The notes below the pieces were generated by a model, which was not told the origin of the DNA, ran no database searches, and worked only from the letters and a program-made list of their open reading frames with translations. The translations under genes and the position numbers were made by a program. From positions 1-56,975 of the forward strand of contig NZ_SACP01000038.1 in the NCBI RefSeq assembly GCF_004004555.2: a stretch of 56,975 nt of DNA. Direction: 5' to 3'. Source of the DNA: Methylobacterium oryzihabitans (lineage in GTDB: Bacteria; Pseudomonadota; Alphaproteobacteria; Rhizobiales; Beijerinckiaceae). This document shows, one piece after another, positions 7,094 to 16,322 of the stretch. Positions within the stretch are counted from its first letter, which is position 1, and the number at the start of each line of letters is the position of its first letter.

Positions 7094-8922
7094 CCGTCCT
7101 GCAGGCCCTCGACCGCTACTACGACCGCATGGCGGCGCGGGGCGAGGCGGAGGCGCCGGGCTTCTCCCGCGAGAAAATCGGCTACTGCCTCGTGCTCGCG
7201 CCGGACGGTTCCGTCGTCGAGATGCAGGACATGCACGAGATGGTGCGCCGCAAGCGCCAGCCCCGCCTCGTGGAGGTGCCGGCCGCTGTCAAGCGCACCG
7301 CAGGCATCCTGCCCAACCGGCTGTGGGACAAGACCGCCTACGTTCTCGGCCGCACCGCCGGCCCGGGCCGACGAACGGCGGAGGAGCACGCCGCCTTCAA
7401 GACCCTGCACCGCGACCTGCTGGCGGGGACCGACGATCCGGGCCTGCTAGCGCTCGCCCGCTTCCTCGAAACCTGGGACCCGGCCGCCTTCGACGCTGCC
7501 CCGTTCGAGCCGGAGATGCTCGACGCCAACGTCGTCTTCGCCCTGGCCGGCGAGCGCCGCTGCCTCCACGAGCGGCCGGCGGCCCGGCTCCTCGTGGCAA
7601 GCGGTCCCGCCGCGGAGGCGACCGGCCCGGTCTGCCTCGTCACCGGCAAACCCGCCGCCCCGTTGCGACTGCACCCGACGATCAAGGGCGTGGAGGGCGC
7701 GCAATCCTCCGGCGCCGCCCTCGTCTCGTTTAACAAGGACGCCTTCACCTCCTATGGCAAGTTGCAGGGCGACAACGCGCCGGTCTCGGCAGAGGCGGGG
7801 TTCCGCTATGGGGCGGCCCTCAACCGGCTGCTTGACCGCCACAGCCGCAACCGCCTGCGCCGTCCGCTCGGCGACGCCACTGTGGTGTTCTGGGCCGACA
7901 CGTCTGCGACGGTCGGCGAGGACGCGGCCTTGGCCGCGGAAGACACCTTCGCCTCGTGGTTCGATCCCGCCCCCGGCCCAGCGCCCGACCAGGATGCGGC
8001 CGAAGCCGCGCTGATCCGCGACGTCCTCGCGGCCCTGGCCGCCGGCCGGCCGGTCGAATCGGTGGCGCCGAAGGTCGCGCCCGGCACCCGCTTCCATGTG
8101 CTTGGCCTCGCGCCCAACGCCGCGCGTCTGTCGGTGCGGTTCTGGCTGGAGGATTCCTTCGAGGTCCTCGCCCGGCGGCTGGCGCAGCACCATGCCGACC
8201 TCGCGCTCTCGCCCCGCCCGCGCCACTGGGGCAAGCCGCCCTCGATCGCCCGCCTGCTCGTCAAGACCACGGCGTTGCAAGAAAAGTTCGACACCATCCC
8301 GCCGCTGCTCGCCGGCGAGGTCGCCCGGGCAGTTCTCTCCGGCACGCGCTACCCACGCAACTGGCTCGCCGCCGCCCTGATGCGATTGCGGGCGGGGGAC
8401 GATCCCGCGACTGGCTGGCACGCCGCCGCCATCCGCGCCTGCCTGGCGCGGGACCTGCGCCTGAACGGAGACCGAGGGGAGATTCCGGTGAGCCTCGACA
8501 AGGACGATCCCAGCCCCGCCTACCAGCTCGGGCGCCTGTTCGCGGCGCTCGAAGCTGCGCAGCGCCTCGCCCTCGGCCGGGGGATCAACGCCACGATCCG
8601 CGACCGCTACTTCGGCGCGGCCTCGGCGACGCCGGCGAGCGTCTTCCCACTGCTCTTGCGCGGAGCGCAGAACCACGTCGGGCGCCTGCGCAAGGACCGC
8701 AAGGATTACTGGATCGAGCGCGAGATTGGCGAGATCGTCGAGCGGCTGCCCTCGTCGCTGCCCCGCGTGCTGCGGCTCGACGCGCAGGGGCGCTTCGCCA
8801 TCGGCTACTACCACCAGCGCCAGGCGCAGTTCGCCAGCCGGCCGGCCCTCGCCTCCGTGGACGGGACGGAGTCCGGCCAGACCGAAGACACCACGATCGA
8901 GGACAGCCAGGATGACGTCTGA
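7090..8922 (+). CDS. cas8c: Cas8c (Csd1), large subunit of type I-C Cascade, 610 aa
   Basis: The large subunit recognises the PAM and helps recruit Cas3. It starts GTG at 7090, overlapping the cas5c stop (GTGA), and reads MTVLQALDRYYDRMAARGEA. Family features include EKIGYCLVLAPDG, VPAAVKRTAGILPN, LVSFNKDAFTSYGKLQGDNA and the helical C-terminal part. The length of 610 aa is normal for Cas8c. The last ~145 codons appear to encode Cas11c from an internal start (separate entry). Its 3' end overlaps cas7c by 11 bp, indicating a tight operon. No frameshift or premature stop is seen, so interference function may be preserved. Confidence 0.9.
   Translation: MTVLQALDRYYDRMAARGEAEAPGFSREKIGYCLVLAPDGSVVEMQDMHEMVRRKRQPRLVEVPAAVKRTAGILPNRLWDKTAYVLGRTAGPGRRTAEEHAAFKTLHRDLLAGTDDPGLLALARFLETWDPAAFDAAPFEPEMLDANVVFALAGERRCLHERPAARLLVASGPAAEATGPVCLVTGKPAAPLRLHPTIKGVEGAQSSGAALVSFNKDAFTSYGKLQGDNAPVSAEAGFRYGAALNRLLDRHSRNRLRRPLGDATVVFWADTSATVGEDAALAAEDTFASWFDPAPGPAPDQDAAEAALIRDVLAALAAGRPVESVAPKVAPGTRFHVLGLAPNAARLSVRFWLEDSFEVLARRLAQHHADLALSPRPRHWGKPPSIARLLVKTTALQEKFDTIPPLLAGEVARAVLSGTRYPRNWLAAALMRLRAGDDPATGWHAAAIRACLARDLRLNGDRGEIPVSLDKDDPSPAYQLGRLFAALEAAQRLALGRGINATIRDRYFGAASATPASVFPLLLRGAQNHVGRLRKDRKDYWIEREIGEIVERLPSSLPRVLRLDAQGRFAIGYYHQRQAQFASRPALASVDGTESGQTEDTTIEDSQDDV
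8488..8922 (+). CDS. cas11c: Cas11c small subunit from internal start within cas8c (144 aa)
   Basis: Type I-C systems are known to make the small Cascade subunit by internal translation initiation inside cas8c. Here an in-frame GTG at 8488 is preceded at 8474-8481 by GAGGGGAG, an excellent Shine-Dalgarno with 6-nt spacing. It would start VSLDKDDPSPAYQLGRLFAA, the kind of sequence seen at known Cas11c N-termini. The product would be a small helical protein ending with Cas8c. What is seen is the start and ribosome-binding site; that it is used here is inference. Confidence 0.65.
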   Translation: MSLDKDDPSPAYQLGRLFAALEAAQRLALGRGINATIRDRYFGAASATPASVFPLLLRGAQNHVGRLRKDRKDYWIEREIGEIVERLPSSLPRVLRLDAQGRFAIGYYHQRQAQFASRPALASVDGTESGQTEDTTIEDSQDDV

Positions 8923-9847
8923 GACCGCCGGCGTGACCCGCCGCCACGAATTCGTGCTGTTCTTCGACGTGCAGAACGGCAACCCGAACGGGGACCCGGA
9001 TGCCGGCAACCTGCCGCGCCTCGACCCCGAGACCAGCCAGGGCCTCGTCTCGGACGTCGCTCTCAAGCGCAAGATCCGCAACTACGTCGCCCTGGCCCGC
9101 CCCGACGCCCCGGGCCACGAGATCTACATGCGCGACGGCGCCACCCTGAACCTCGAACACCGGCGGGCCTGGGCCGCGGTGATGCCGGAGGCCAAGCCCG
9201 AGGACCAGAAGAAGCTGCCGAAGGAGGCCAAGGCGCGGGAGCTGACGCGCTGGATGTGCGCCAACTTCTGGGACATCCGCACCTTCGGGGCGGTGATGAC
9301 CACCGGCGTCAATGCCGGCCAGGTGCGCGGCCCGGTGCAACTCGCCTTCGCGCGCTCGGTCGAGCCGGTCCTGCCGCTCGAGATCGCCATCACGCGCCTC
9401 GCCGCCACCACGGAGTCCGACGCCGAGACCAAGGGCGGGCGCACCATGGGTCGCAAGCACATCGTGCCCTATGGCCTTTACCGCGCCCATGGCTTCGTCT
9501 CGGCGCCGCTGGCCTCGCACCCGGTGAAGGGCACCGGCTTCTCTGACGACGATCTCGCGCTGTTGTTCGAGGCTCTCGGGCAGATGTTCGACCACGACCG
9601 TTCGGCCGCCCGCGGCGAGATGGCGACCCGCAAGCTCGTGATCTTCCGCCACGCCACGGCGCTCGGCAACGCGCCCGCCCACACCCTGTTCGACCGGGTG
9701 CAGACCCTGCGGGTGCACAAGGGCGAGGCGCACGAGATCGGCGCCGACGCCACCGACAACTGGCCCCCGGCCCGCAGCTTCTCGGATTACCGCGTCACCG
9801 TGGACCGGGAGGGACTGCCGGCGGGGGTCGAGGTGATCGAGCCGTAG
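8912..9847 (+). CDS. cas7c: Cas7c (Csd2), type I-C Cascade backbone, 311 aa
   Basis: Backbone protein that polymerises along the crRNA. It begins ATG at 8912 (MTSETAGVTRRHEFVLFFDV), overlapping cas8c by 11 bp. Diagnostic motifs are QNGNPNGDPDAGNLPR near residue 22, VSDVALKRKIRNYV, and FWDIRTFGAVMTTG followed by VRGPVQLAFARSVEP. Length and motifs match intact Cas7c (Csd2). After its stop there is no cas4: the sequence passes directly into the middle of a cas1 frame. Confidence 0.92.
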   Translation: MTSETAGVTRRHEFVLFFDVQNGNPNGDPDAGNLPRLDPETSQGLVSDVALKRKIRNYVALARPDAPGHEIYMRDGATLNLEHRRAWAAVMPEAKPEDQKKLPKEAKARELTRWMCANFWDIRTFGAVMTTGVNAGQVRGPVQLAFARSVEPVLPLEIAITRLAATTESDAETKGGRTMGRKHIVPYGLYRAHGFVSAPLASHPVKGTGFSDDDLALLFEALGQMFDHDRSAARGEMATRKLVIFRHATALGNAPAHTLFDRVQTLRVHKGEAHEIGADATDNWPPARSFSDYRVTVDREGLPAGVEVIEP

Positions 9848-10312
9848 CGCCGGGATGACGGCCCGACTGCCCTGCGCGACCGGATCAACGCCCTGTTGTC
9901 GTTCCTCTACGCGCTGCTCGGCCACGATTGCCGGTCGGCGCTGGAGGCGCACGGCCTGAATCCGCAGGTCGGGTATCTGCATGCCGACCGCCCCGGCCGC
10001 GCCAGCCTCGCCCTCGACCTGATGGAGGAACTGCGCGCGGTCCTGGCCGACCGGCTCGCGCTCAGCCTCGTCAACCGGCGGCAACTCGGCGCGGAGGACT
10101 TCGTCGTCGAGGAGGCGGGTGGCGTGCGCCTCACCGACGAGGCCCGCGAGCGCGTTCTCGTCGCCTGGCAGGAGCGCAAGCGCGAGGAACTGCGCCACCC
10201 CTTCCTCGACGAGACGATGCCGCTCGGCCTCGTCTGCCACGCCCAGGCGCAGATGCTGGCCCGGCACCTGCGCGGAGACCTCGACGGATACCCGGCCTTC
10301 GTCTGGAAGTGA
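9848..10312 (+). pseudogene. cas1: Cas1 remnant, C-terminal ~145 aa only
   Basis: Directly after the cas7c stop the frame reads RRDDGPTALRDRINALLSF, then LYALLGHDCRSALEAHGLNP. This is the interior of a type I Cas1 entered at roughly residue 190 of ~340. It retains the His of GYLHADRPGR, the acidic residues of LALDLMEELR and the normal C-terminus. It lacks the whole N-terminal beta domain and the first catalytic Glu, and has no credible start codon with a ribosome-binding site. Both cas4 and the cas1 5' half, normally located here, are absent, so one deletion probably removed them. Spacer integration cannot be catalysed by this fragment. Confidence 0.9.
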
Positions 10313-10327
10313 GGCGGTGCCCTGCTG

Positions 10328-10617
10328 ATGCTCGTGGCCTACGACGTGAACACCCAATCCGCTGCCGGACGGCGGCGCTTGCGTTGCGTCGCTTCGCGCG
10401 AGCCTGCCTCGATTACGGCCAGCGGGTGCAGAACTCGGTCTTCGAGTGCGAGGTCGAGCCCGCGCAATGGACGGAGCTGCGCGCCCGCCTCGTCGGCGAG
10501 ATCGATCCGCAGCGCGACTCGCTCCGCTTCTACCGTTTGGGCGCCAATGCGCGCGGACGGATCGAGCATGTCGGCGCCAAGCCGATCCTCGATCTCGACG
10601 GGCCGCTGCTCTTCTAG
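10328..10617 (+). pseudogene. cas2: Cas2, disrupted by a 5-bp tandem duplication
   Basis: Starts normally at ATG 10328 (MLVAYDVNTQSAAGRRRL) but leaves the Cas2 frame at 10384. The family sequence resumes in another frame (RFARACLDYGQRVQNSVFE...) and ends properly at 10617 with ILDLDGPLLF. The reason is visible: TTGCG occurs twice in tandem at 10379-10383 and 10384-10388. Removing one copy gives an uninterrupted GRRRLRRFARACLDY. Cas2 is the structural partner of Cas1 in spacer acquisition, so this lesion independently disables adaptation. Confidence 0.9.
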
Positions 10618-10802
10618 CCGCTTGCGCGAACCCGAAGCGGACGGCCTTCGCCCGGAGCGTTCGCGCATCGCCGAACCCCTTGCGGAACGGCACTTTTCGA
10701 CACCGTGTCGGTTCCCGCTCCGGCCCGGACCGCCCCGGCAGGAGGCGTTCGCGCAAGTGGGTCGTATTTCGTTTTCCGAGCAGGCGGTTAGAGTGCCGGC
10801 CG
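10618..10802 (+). promoter_or_regulatory. CRISPR leader
   Basis: 185 bp between the cas2 stop and the first repeat, with no ORF of interest. Its last 50 bp include a T-rich stretch (CGTATTTCGTTTTCCGAGCA) immediately before the array, as usual for leaders that drive pre-crRNA transcription. Position and orientation (cas genes, leader, array) are canonical for type I-C. Confidence 0.65.
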
Positions 10803-11160
10803 GTCGCCCCCTCACGGGGGCGCGGATCGAAACACCTTCGAGGGCCAGTCCAAGAAGGAGGTCGCCGCGGTCGCCCCCTCACGGGGGCGCGGATCGAAAC
10901 AGCGTGAGCAGACGTGGATCATCAGGTTCGCGAGGGTCGCCCCCTCACGGGGGCGCGGATCGAAACTTGTAGAGCAGGTCGCCGTCGTTGAAGAGCGGGT
11001 GGTCGCCCCCTCACGGGGGCGCGGATCGAAACGGGGCGATCATGCGGCAGCCTACGGTCCCGTAGGTCGCCCCCTCACGGGGGCGCGGATCGAAACCACG
11101 ACGGGATCCGCCGTCCCATGGGCGTCACGCGTCGCCCCCTCACGGGGGGCGCGGATCGAA
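10803..11160 (+). CRISPR. Type I-C CRISPR array: 6 repeats, 5 spacers
   Basis: Repeats start at 10803, 10870, 10936, 11002, 11066 and 11131. The 31-nt unit begins GTCGCCCCCTCACGGGGG and ends GGATCGAAAC, with a CCCC/GGGG stem typical of type I-C. The first five copies are identical. The sixth has one extra G and lacks the final AC, marking the leader-distal end. Spacers are 36, 35, 35, 33 and 34 nt. A constant G before five of the six repeats means the unit could be 32 nt. The array is short, as expected if acquisition stopped long ago. I found no matching protospacer in the window by eye. Confidence 0.97.
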
Positions 11161-11232
11161 GGGCGTCGGGCCGCCGATCCGCGAGCGGCCTCACGCGATG
11201 ATGTTGTCCTCCGGCGCGCGGTAGGCATCGTC

Positions 11233-13464
<2,232 letters not shown>

Positions 13465-13529
13465 GCCTGCTGCGGTCCCCGCCCTAGGGGCCTCTCGATC
13501 GTCGGTGCGCTCATGCCAGACTATCATGG

Positions 13530-13802
13530 GCGCAGCCGGCACATCAGCGGCACGCAGCGGCAGACGCGCCACATGCCGTCTGGATCCCGGGCGCAATGCC
13601 GGCCCCGCACGGCTCAGTCGCCCTTCTCCCGGCGCGCCCGACACGATTCGACCGTGTGACCTTTGCCGCAGGAGCCCTCGCCCGGATCCCTTTGAGCCGA
13701 CTCCCCGATCCGAACCCGGTTGCGCCGCCCGCCGACCTGCGCTAGTGAGGTCCCGCGGTCAGCACCCGTAGCTCAGCTGGATAGAGCGTTGCCCTCCGAA
13801 GG
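13530..13802 (+). repeat. Right copy of ~270-bp direct repeat flanking the CRISPR island
   Basis: Direct repeat of 1690-1962 at an offset of ~11.84 kb. Near-identical over the last 165 nt, including the presumed tRNA promoter region and the first 41 nt of the tRNA. Unlike the left copy, it runs on into a complete tRNA-Arg. Its left edge lies ~65 bp upstream of the cas3 start. See the linked finding for the integration interpretation. Confidence 0.8.
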
Positions 13803-13838
13803 CAAAGGTCACACGTTCGAATCGTGTCGGGTGCGCCA
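13762..13838 (+). tRNA. tRNA-Arg(CCG)
   Basis: Full cloverleaf: acceptor GCACCCG with CGGGTGC; D-arm GCTC...GAGC; anticodon stem TTGCC/GGCAA around loop CTCCGAA (anticodon CCG, reads CGG); T-arm ACACG-TTCGAAT-CGTGT; discriminator G and encoded CCA. This is the intact version of the truncated copy at 1922 and the probable attachment site of the island. Confidence 0.95.
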
Positions 13839-14188
13839 CTTTCATCTGACCTGCCGCACAATCAGTTGACCTGTTGAACGGCGAGATCGGATTTGCCGCT
13901 CCTTTGCGGTGCTTGAGCGAAGCCGGTTTCCGAAACGCGGGAGCGACTGCACCGCAGCCGCCCTTGTAGGGCCGTTGCTCGATCCCCACCGCGTTCGATC
14001 TCGCAGACCGTCACGAGGCGCCCGAGAACGAGGATGTCCGACGTGCCGAGGATCGGGGAGGGCACCTGACATCCCGAGGTCGTGCACAGGCGCCGCCCTG
14101 GCAAGGCGATGTCGCTCGCCGTTACCCAGACCGGGCCGCGGCGTTCCGGTGACAGGATCCCGCCCGTCGGTTCACCCGGAAGGCGAGG
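13839..14188. other. 350 bp without a confident gene
   Basis: Right flank of the tRNA. The segment GAGCGAAGCCGGTTTCCG near 13914 matches the core of the dispersed intergenic repeat family (copies near 23.5, 33.9 and 45.9 kb), so part of it is repeat relic. A reverse-strand frame containing VTASDIALPGRRLCTTSGCQ looks protein-like but has only a TTG start and no ribosome-binding site. Confidence 0.4.
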
Positions 14189-14737
14189 CTAGGGAAACAT
14201 CGCGTCGACGGCGTCCTGGCAGACGGCGGCGGCGCCGGGCAGCGCGGGACCGTTCAGGAGCGCGTCGTCGCCGGTGCGCCGGTCGCCCATCGGCTTCGTC
14301 GGGGGCGCGGCGCCGGATCCCGACCACAGGTTGAGCATCTCGCCGACTCGCTCCTCGACCAGCATGATGGTGCGAACGACCTTCGAGATCCGCTGACCGG
14401 TCAGGTCCTGGAAGTTGCAGGCTTCGAAGATGGCCTGCATCTGAGCCTGAATGGCGAGAGCGTCCGTCCGGGTCGCGTCGTCCCCGGCCCGCATGGCGAT
14501 CCCGCGGGCGAGGCTCTCGACGGTTTCGGAGGCCGTGAGGATGGTGTCGGTGGCCTGCTCGGTGCCCTGGACGACGGCGTGGAGTTCGTCGCGAGCGCGA
14601 CTGGCTTCCTGCTCGTGCCGGAGATCGGCGATCTCCTGGCGCGTCCGGACGATGGCCTCCGAAATCGAGATCAGGTGACGCTGAAGCACAGCGGTGTGCT
14701 CTTCGAGCGCGGGTGGAGCTGACGAACTGCAGATCAT
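14189..14737 (-). CDS. cheZ: CheZ-like protein phosphatase, 182 aa
   Basis: CheZ dephosphorylates CheY-P. The hallmark is FQDLTGQRI at residues 109-117, matching the CheZ active-site helix with Asp111 and Gln115 in the catalytic positions. It is embedded in long amphipathic helices (EEHTAVLQRHLISISEAIV...) that would form the four-helix dimer. Alphaproteobacteria often carry such CheZ-like proteins away from the main chemotaxis operon, as here, where no other che gene is near. The C-terminal tail ends AVCQDAVDAMFP and may dock CheY. The start at 14737 is the first good ATG. Confidence 0.78.
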   Translation of the reverse strand: MICSSSAPPALEEHTAVLQRHLISISEAIVRTRQEIADLRHEQEASRARDELHAVVQGTEQATDTILTASETVESLARGIAMRAGDDATRTDALAIQAQMQAIFEACNFQDLTGQRISKVVRTIMLVEERVGEMLNLWSGSGAAPPTKPMGDRRTGDDALLNGPALPGAAAVCQDAVDAMFP

Positions 14738-15257
14738 GGCACCTGACGCCGTTTCGACATGATCGTGCCACCATGGGCGAGGTCGCGGTCCGTATCAACA
14801 CCACACGGGCGAGGATCGCTCAGCAGTCTTAATAATGCGATCGAGCGAGTGTCCTCCGCTCATCATCGTCTTCATGGTAGCGGCGCCAGGAGCACGCGAC
14901 GAATTCTGTGGACAATCCGGTCTGCCGCCGGACAGCCCGGATCGACCTGTCCTGGCCTCGGCCGTCGCGTGACCGGACCGGCGCCACCTTCCGGGGACCG
15001 TTCGCGAGGTCTCGGCTGGCCGCCGTGCCGACCGCTGACGTCTCGCCGGGATCGTCACGGTTCCGGGCGAGGTCCCGGGGGCGACGTTCGACCGGTCGAG
15101 CCATGCTCTGGGCCGGCTCGCCCAAGCATCGGGGAACTGCGGAACCTCCACGCGGTGGCGACCGTGATCCTCGAGCCCCGTGGCCGGCATCATCGGACGA
15201 ACGGCAGACTGGGGGTGGGCCGGCGCGAACGCAAGGCGGCCGGCCCGGGCCGCGACC
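14738..15257. other. 520 bp without a supported gene
   Basis: Several overlapping frames are open because of the GC content, but none has both a ribosome-binding site and a recognisable product. It lies between the divergent upstream side of the cheZ-like gene and the 3' end of the small membrane-protein gene. It may contain the cheZ promoter near 14740-14830. Nothing else is seen. Confidence 0.45.
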
Positions 15258-15458
15258 TCAGCGCCGACGGCGCACCCGCACCGGGACCAGGACGGGAGCG
15301 GACGCCCTTTCCGTCGACATCAGCGACAGGCAACCGGCGAGACCGAGCGCGCCGACGGCCGCGAGCACGACGACCGGGGCGGCGACGAAGGCGGTCAGAA
15401 GGGCCATTGTCAGGGCGAGCAGGACGAGGCCGGTTCGCAGGGCAACGGATCGATTCAT
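15258..15458 (-). CDS. Small two-helix membrane protein (66 aa), stress-promoter controlled
   Basis: Begins MNRSVALRTGLVLLALTMAL at 15458, with GGAGG ten nucleotides upstream. Two closely spaced hydrophobic segments (about residues 9-30 and 31-50) are followed by a basic C-terminus (RVRRRR), so it is predicted to be an inner-membrane hairpin. A GGAAC-N17-CGTT element lies 30 nt upstream of the start, placing it in the EcfG general-stress regulon. The family is not recognised. Small hydrophobic proteins of unknown role are common in this regulon. Confidence 0.65.
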   Translation of the reverse strand: MNRSVALRTGLVLLALTMALLTAFVAAPVVVLAAVGALGLAGCLSLMSTERASAPVLVPVRVRRRR

Positions 15459-15487
15459 GAACAAAGCCTCCATCCATCAGGCAGGGC

Positions 15488-15513
15488 AACGTAGAGTGCG
15501 ACACCGCGGTTCC
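15488..15513 (-). promoter_or_regulatory. EcfG-type promoter GGAAC-N17-CGTT
   Basis: On the minus strand GGAAC (15513-15509), 17 nt, then CGTT (15491-15488). This is an exact match to the alphaproteobacterial general-stress sigma factor consensus. It reads into the small membrane-protein gene starting at 15458. Confidence 0.75.
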
Positions 15514-15583
15514 GCGGCCAAGCTCTCATTGCCCTCCATCATACGATGGGGTGTCTGAATCGGATCTGCACCTGCGACATAGC

Positions 15584-15608
15584 GGAACCCAAAATCAGGC
15601 TTGACGTT
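15584..15608 (+). promoter_or_regulatory. EcfG-type promoter GGAAC-N16-CGTT
   Basis: GGAAC at 15584-15588, 16-nt spacer, CGTT at 15605-15608: exact consensus. It lies 57 nt before the DUF1328 gene start, in the same orientation. Confidence 0.8.
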
Positions 15609-15665
15609 AAAGCACCGCGAATCGCGGCGATCCCGCCGATGATTCGCTCCAAGGAGGATCAGGCC

Positions 15666-15842
15666 GTGCTGGGTTGGGCGATCACGTTCCTCGTCGTGGC
15701 TCTCGTGGCCGCGCTGTTCGGCTTCGGCGGCATCGCCGGCACCGCCGTCGAGGCGGCCAAGCTCGTCTTCTTCGTGGCCGTCGTGCTGTTCGCGATCTCG
15801 GCCGTGGTCGGGCTGCTGCGCGGGCGCTCTCCGACGCTCTGA
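15666..15842 (+). CDS. DUF1328 small membrane protein (YtjA-like), 58 aa
   Basis: Starts GTG at 15666 after a strong AAGGAGG. The product MLGWAITFLVVALVAALFGF... has two transmembrane segments separated by GGIAGTAVEAAK and ends SAVVGLLRGRSPTL. This is the conserved pattern of DUF1328 (YtjA) proteins, usually 52-60 aa. Biochemical role unknown. In alphaproteobacteria it is repeatedly found under general-stress or envelope-stress control, and here it has a perfect EcfG promoter upstream. Longer upstream starts are rejected because the ribosome-binding site fixes this one. Confidence 0.88.
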   Translation: MLGWAITFLVVALVAALFGFGGIAGTAVEAAKLVFFVAVVLFAISAVVGLLRGRSPTL

Positions 15843-15888
15843 CCGGATGCCGGGACGCGCTGCGGAAGCGTGTCCCGGGCGCGCGGTC

Positions 15889-16119
15889 TCAGCGGATTTT
15901 GGCGTCGGTCGCGTCGGCCTCGCCGCGGTCCAGCCCGGCCAGCAGGTCGATGAACCGGTCGGGAATCGGCTGCTGCATCAGCTCGTCGTACATCGCGCGC
16001 AGGTGCGATCCGATCCGGGTCTGGACGGTGCGGTCGAGAGCGGGCTGCTCGTCGCCGAGGGCGAGATGCGCCTCGTCCGCCGGCGCCTCGGCGCCCGGAT
16101 ACCCCTTGCAATCGATCAT
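15889..16119 (-). CDS. nepR: NepR anti-sigma factor, 76 aa
   Basis: NepR sequesters the ECF sigma factor EcfG and is itself captured by phosphorylated PhyR when stress occurs. The core IGSHLRAMYDELMQQPIPDR followed by FIDLLAGLD (residues ~37-65) is the two-helix NepR signature. The N-terminal ~35 residues are variable, as usual. The start at 16119 has an AAGGAAA ribosome-binding site. It is divergent from phyR, and each gene has its own EcfG promoter in the 203-bp gap. No ecfG follows nepR: the next gene downstream is DUF1328 on the other strand. The sigma factor must be elsewhere. Confidence 0.92.
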   Translation of the reverse strand: MIDCKGYPGAEAPADEAHLALGDEQPALDRTVQTRIGSHLRAMYDELMQQPIPDRFIDLLAGLDRGEADATDAKIR

Positions 16120-16198
16120 GCGCTTTCCTTGCTGCCGCCCCTGGTCGCCGGGCAAGCAGGGTTGGTCGCCCGTTGACGGGGCGCGTGCTTGCGCGGAC

Positions 16199-16223
16199 AA
16201 CGCCCGCGACGCGGCGCGGTTCC
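16199..16223 (-). promoter_or_regulatory. EcfG-type promoter of nepR (GGAAC-N16-CGTT)
   Basis: On the minus strand GGAAC occupies 16223-16219 and CGTT 16202-16199 with a 16-nt spacer: exact consensus, 80 nt before the nepR start. Its -35 box is only 7 bp from that of the divergent phyR promoter. Confidence 0.82.
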
Positions 16224-16230
16224 CTGCGCC

Positions 16231-16255
16231 GGAACGAAACCACCCGACGAACGTT
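16231..16255 (+). promoter_or_regulatory. EcfG-type promoter of phyR (GGAAC-N16-CGTT)
   Basis: GGAAC at 16231-16235, 16-nt spacer, CGTT at 16252-16255: exact consensus, 67 nt before the phyR ATG. It fits the known positive autoregulation of phyR through EcfG. Confidence 0.85.
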
Positions 16256-16322
16256 GAGCGTCGAGGCCAGCGCGGCGCATGCCGTCTCGTGCGCGCGAAG
16301 AACGATACGCAAGGGGACCTGA

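Noticed and set aside
10834..11130. Self-targeting spacers against this window
   Set aside because: Visual comparison of the five spacers with the rest of the window found no convincing protospacer. A proper search is still needed for the whole genome.
13862..14104. Small minus-strand frame containing PGRRLCTTSGCQVPSPILG
   Set aside because: It looks somewhat protein-like, but the only start is TTG without a ribosome-binding site and its 3' part overlaps repeat-family sequence. Left as unassigned DNA.
14829..15193. Minus-strand frames of 98-132 aa upstream of the cheZ-like gene
   Set aside because: Two overlapping frames of similar length, neither with a ribosome-binding site, domain or promoter match. 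Likely chance openness.
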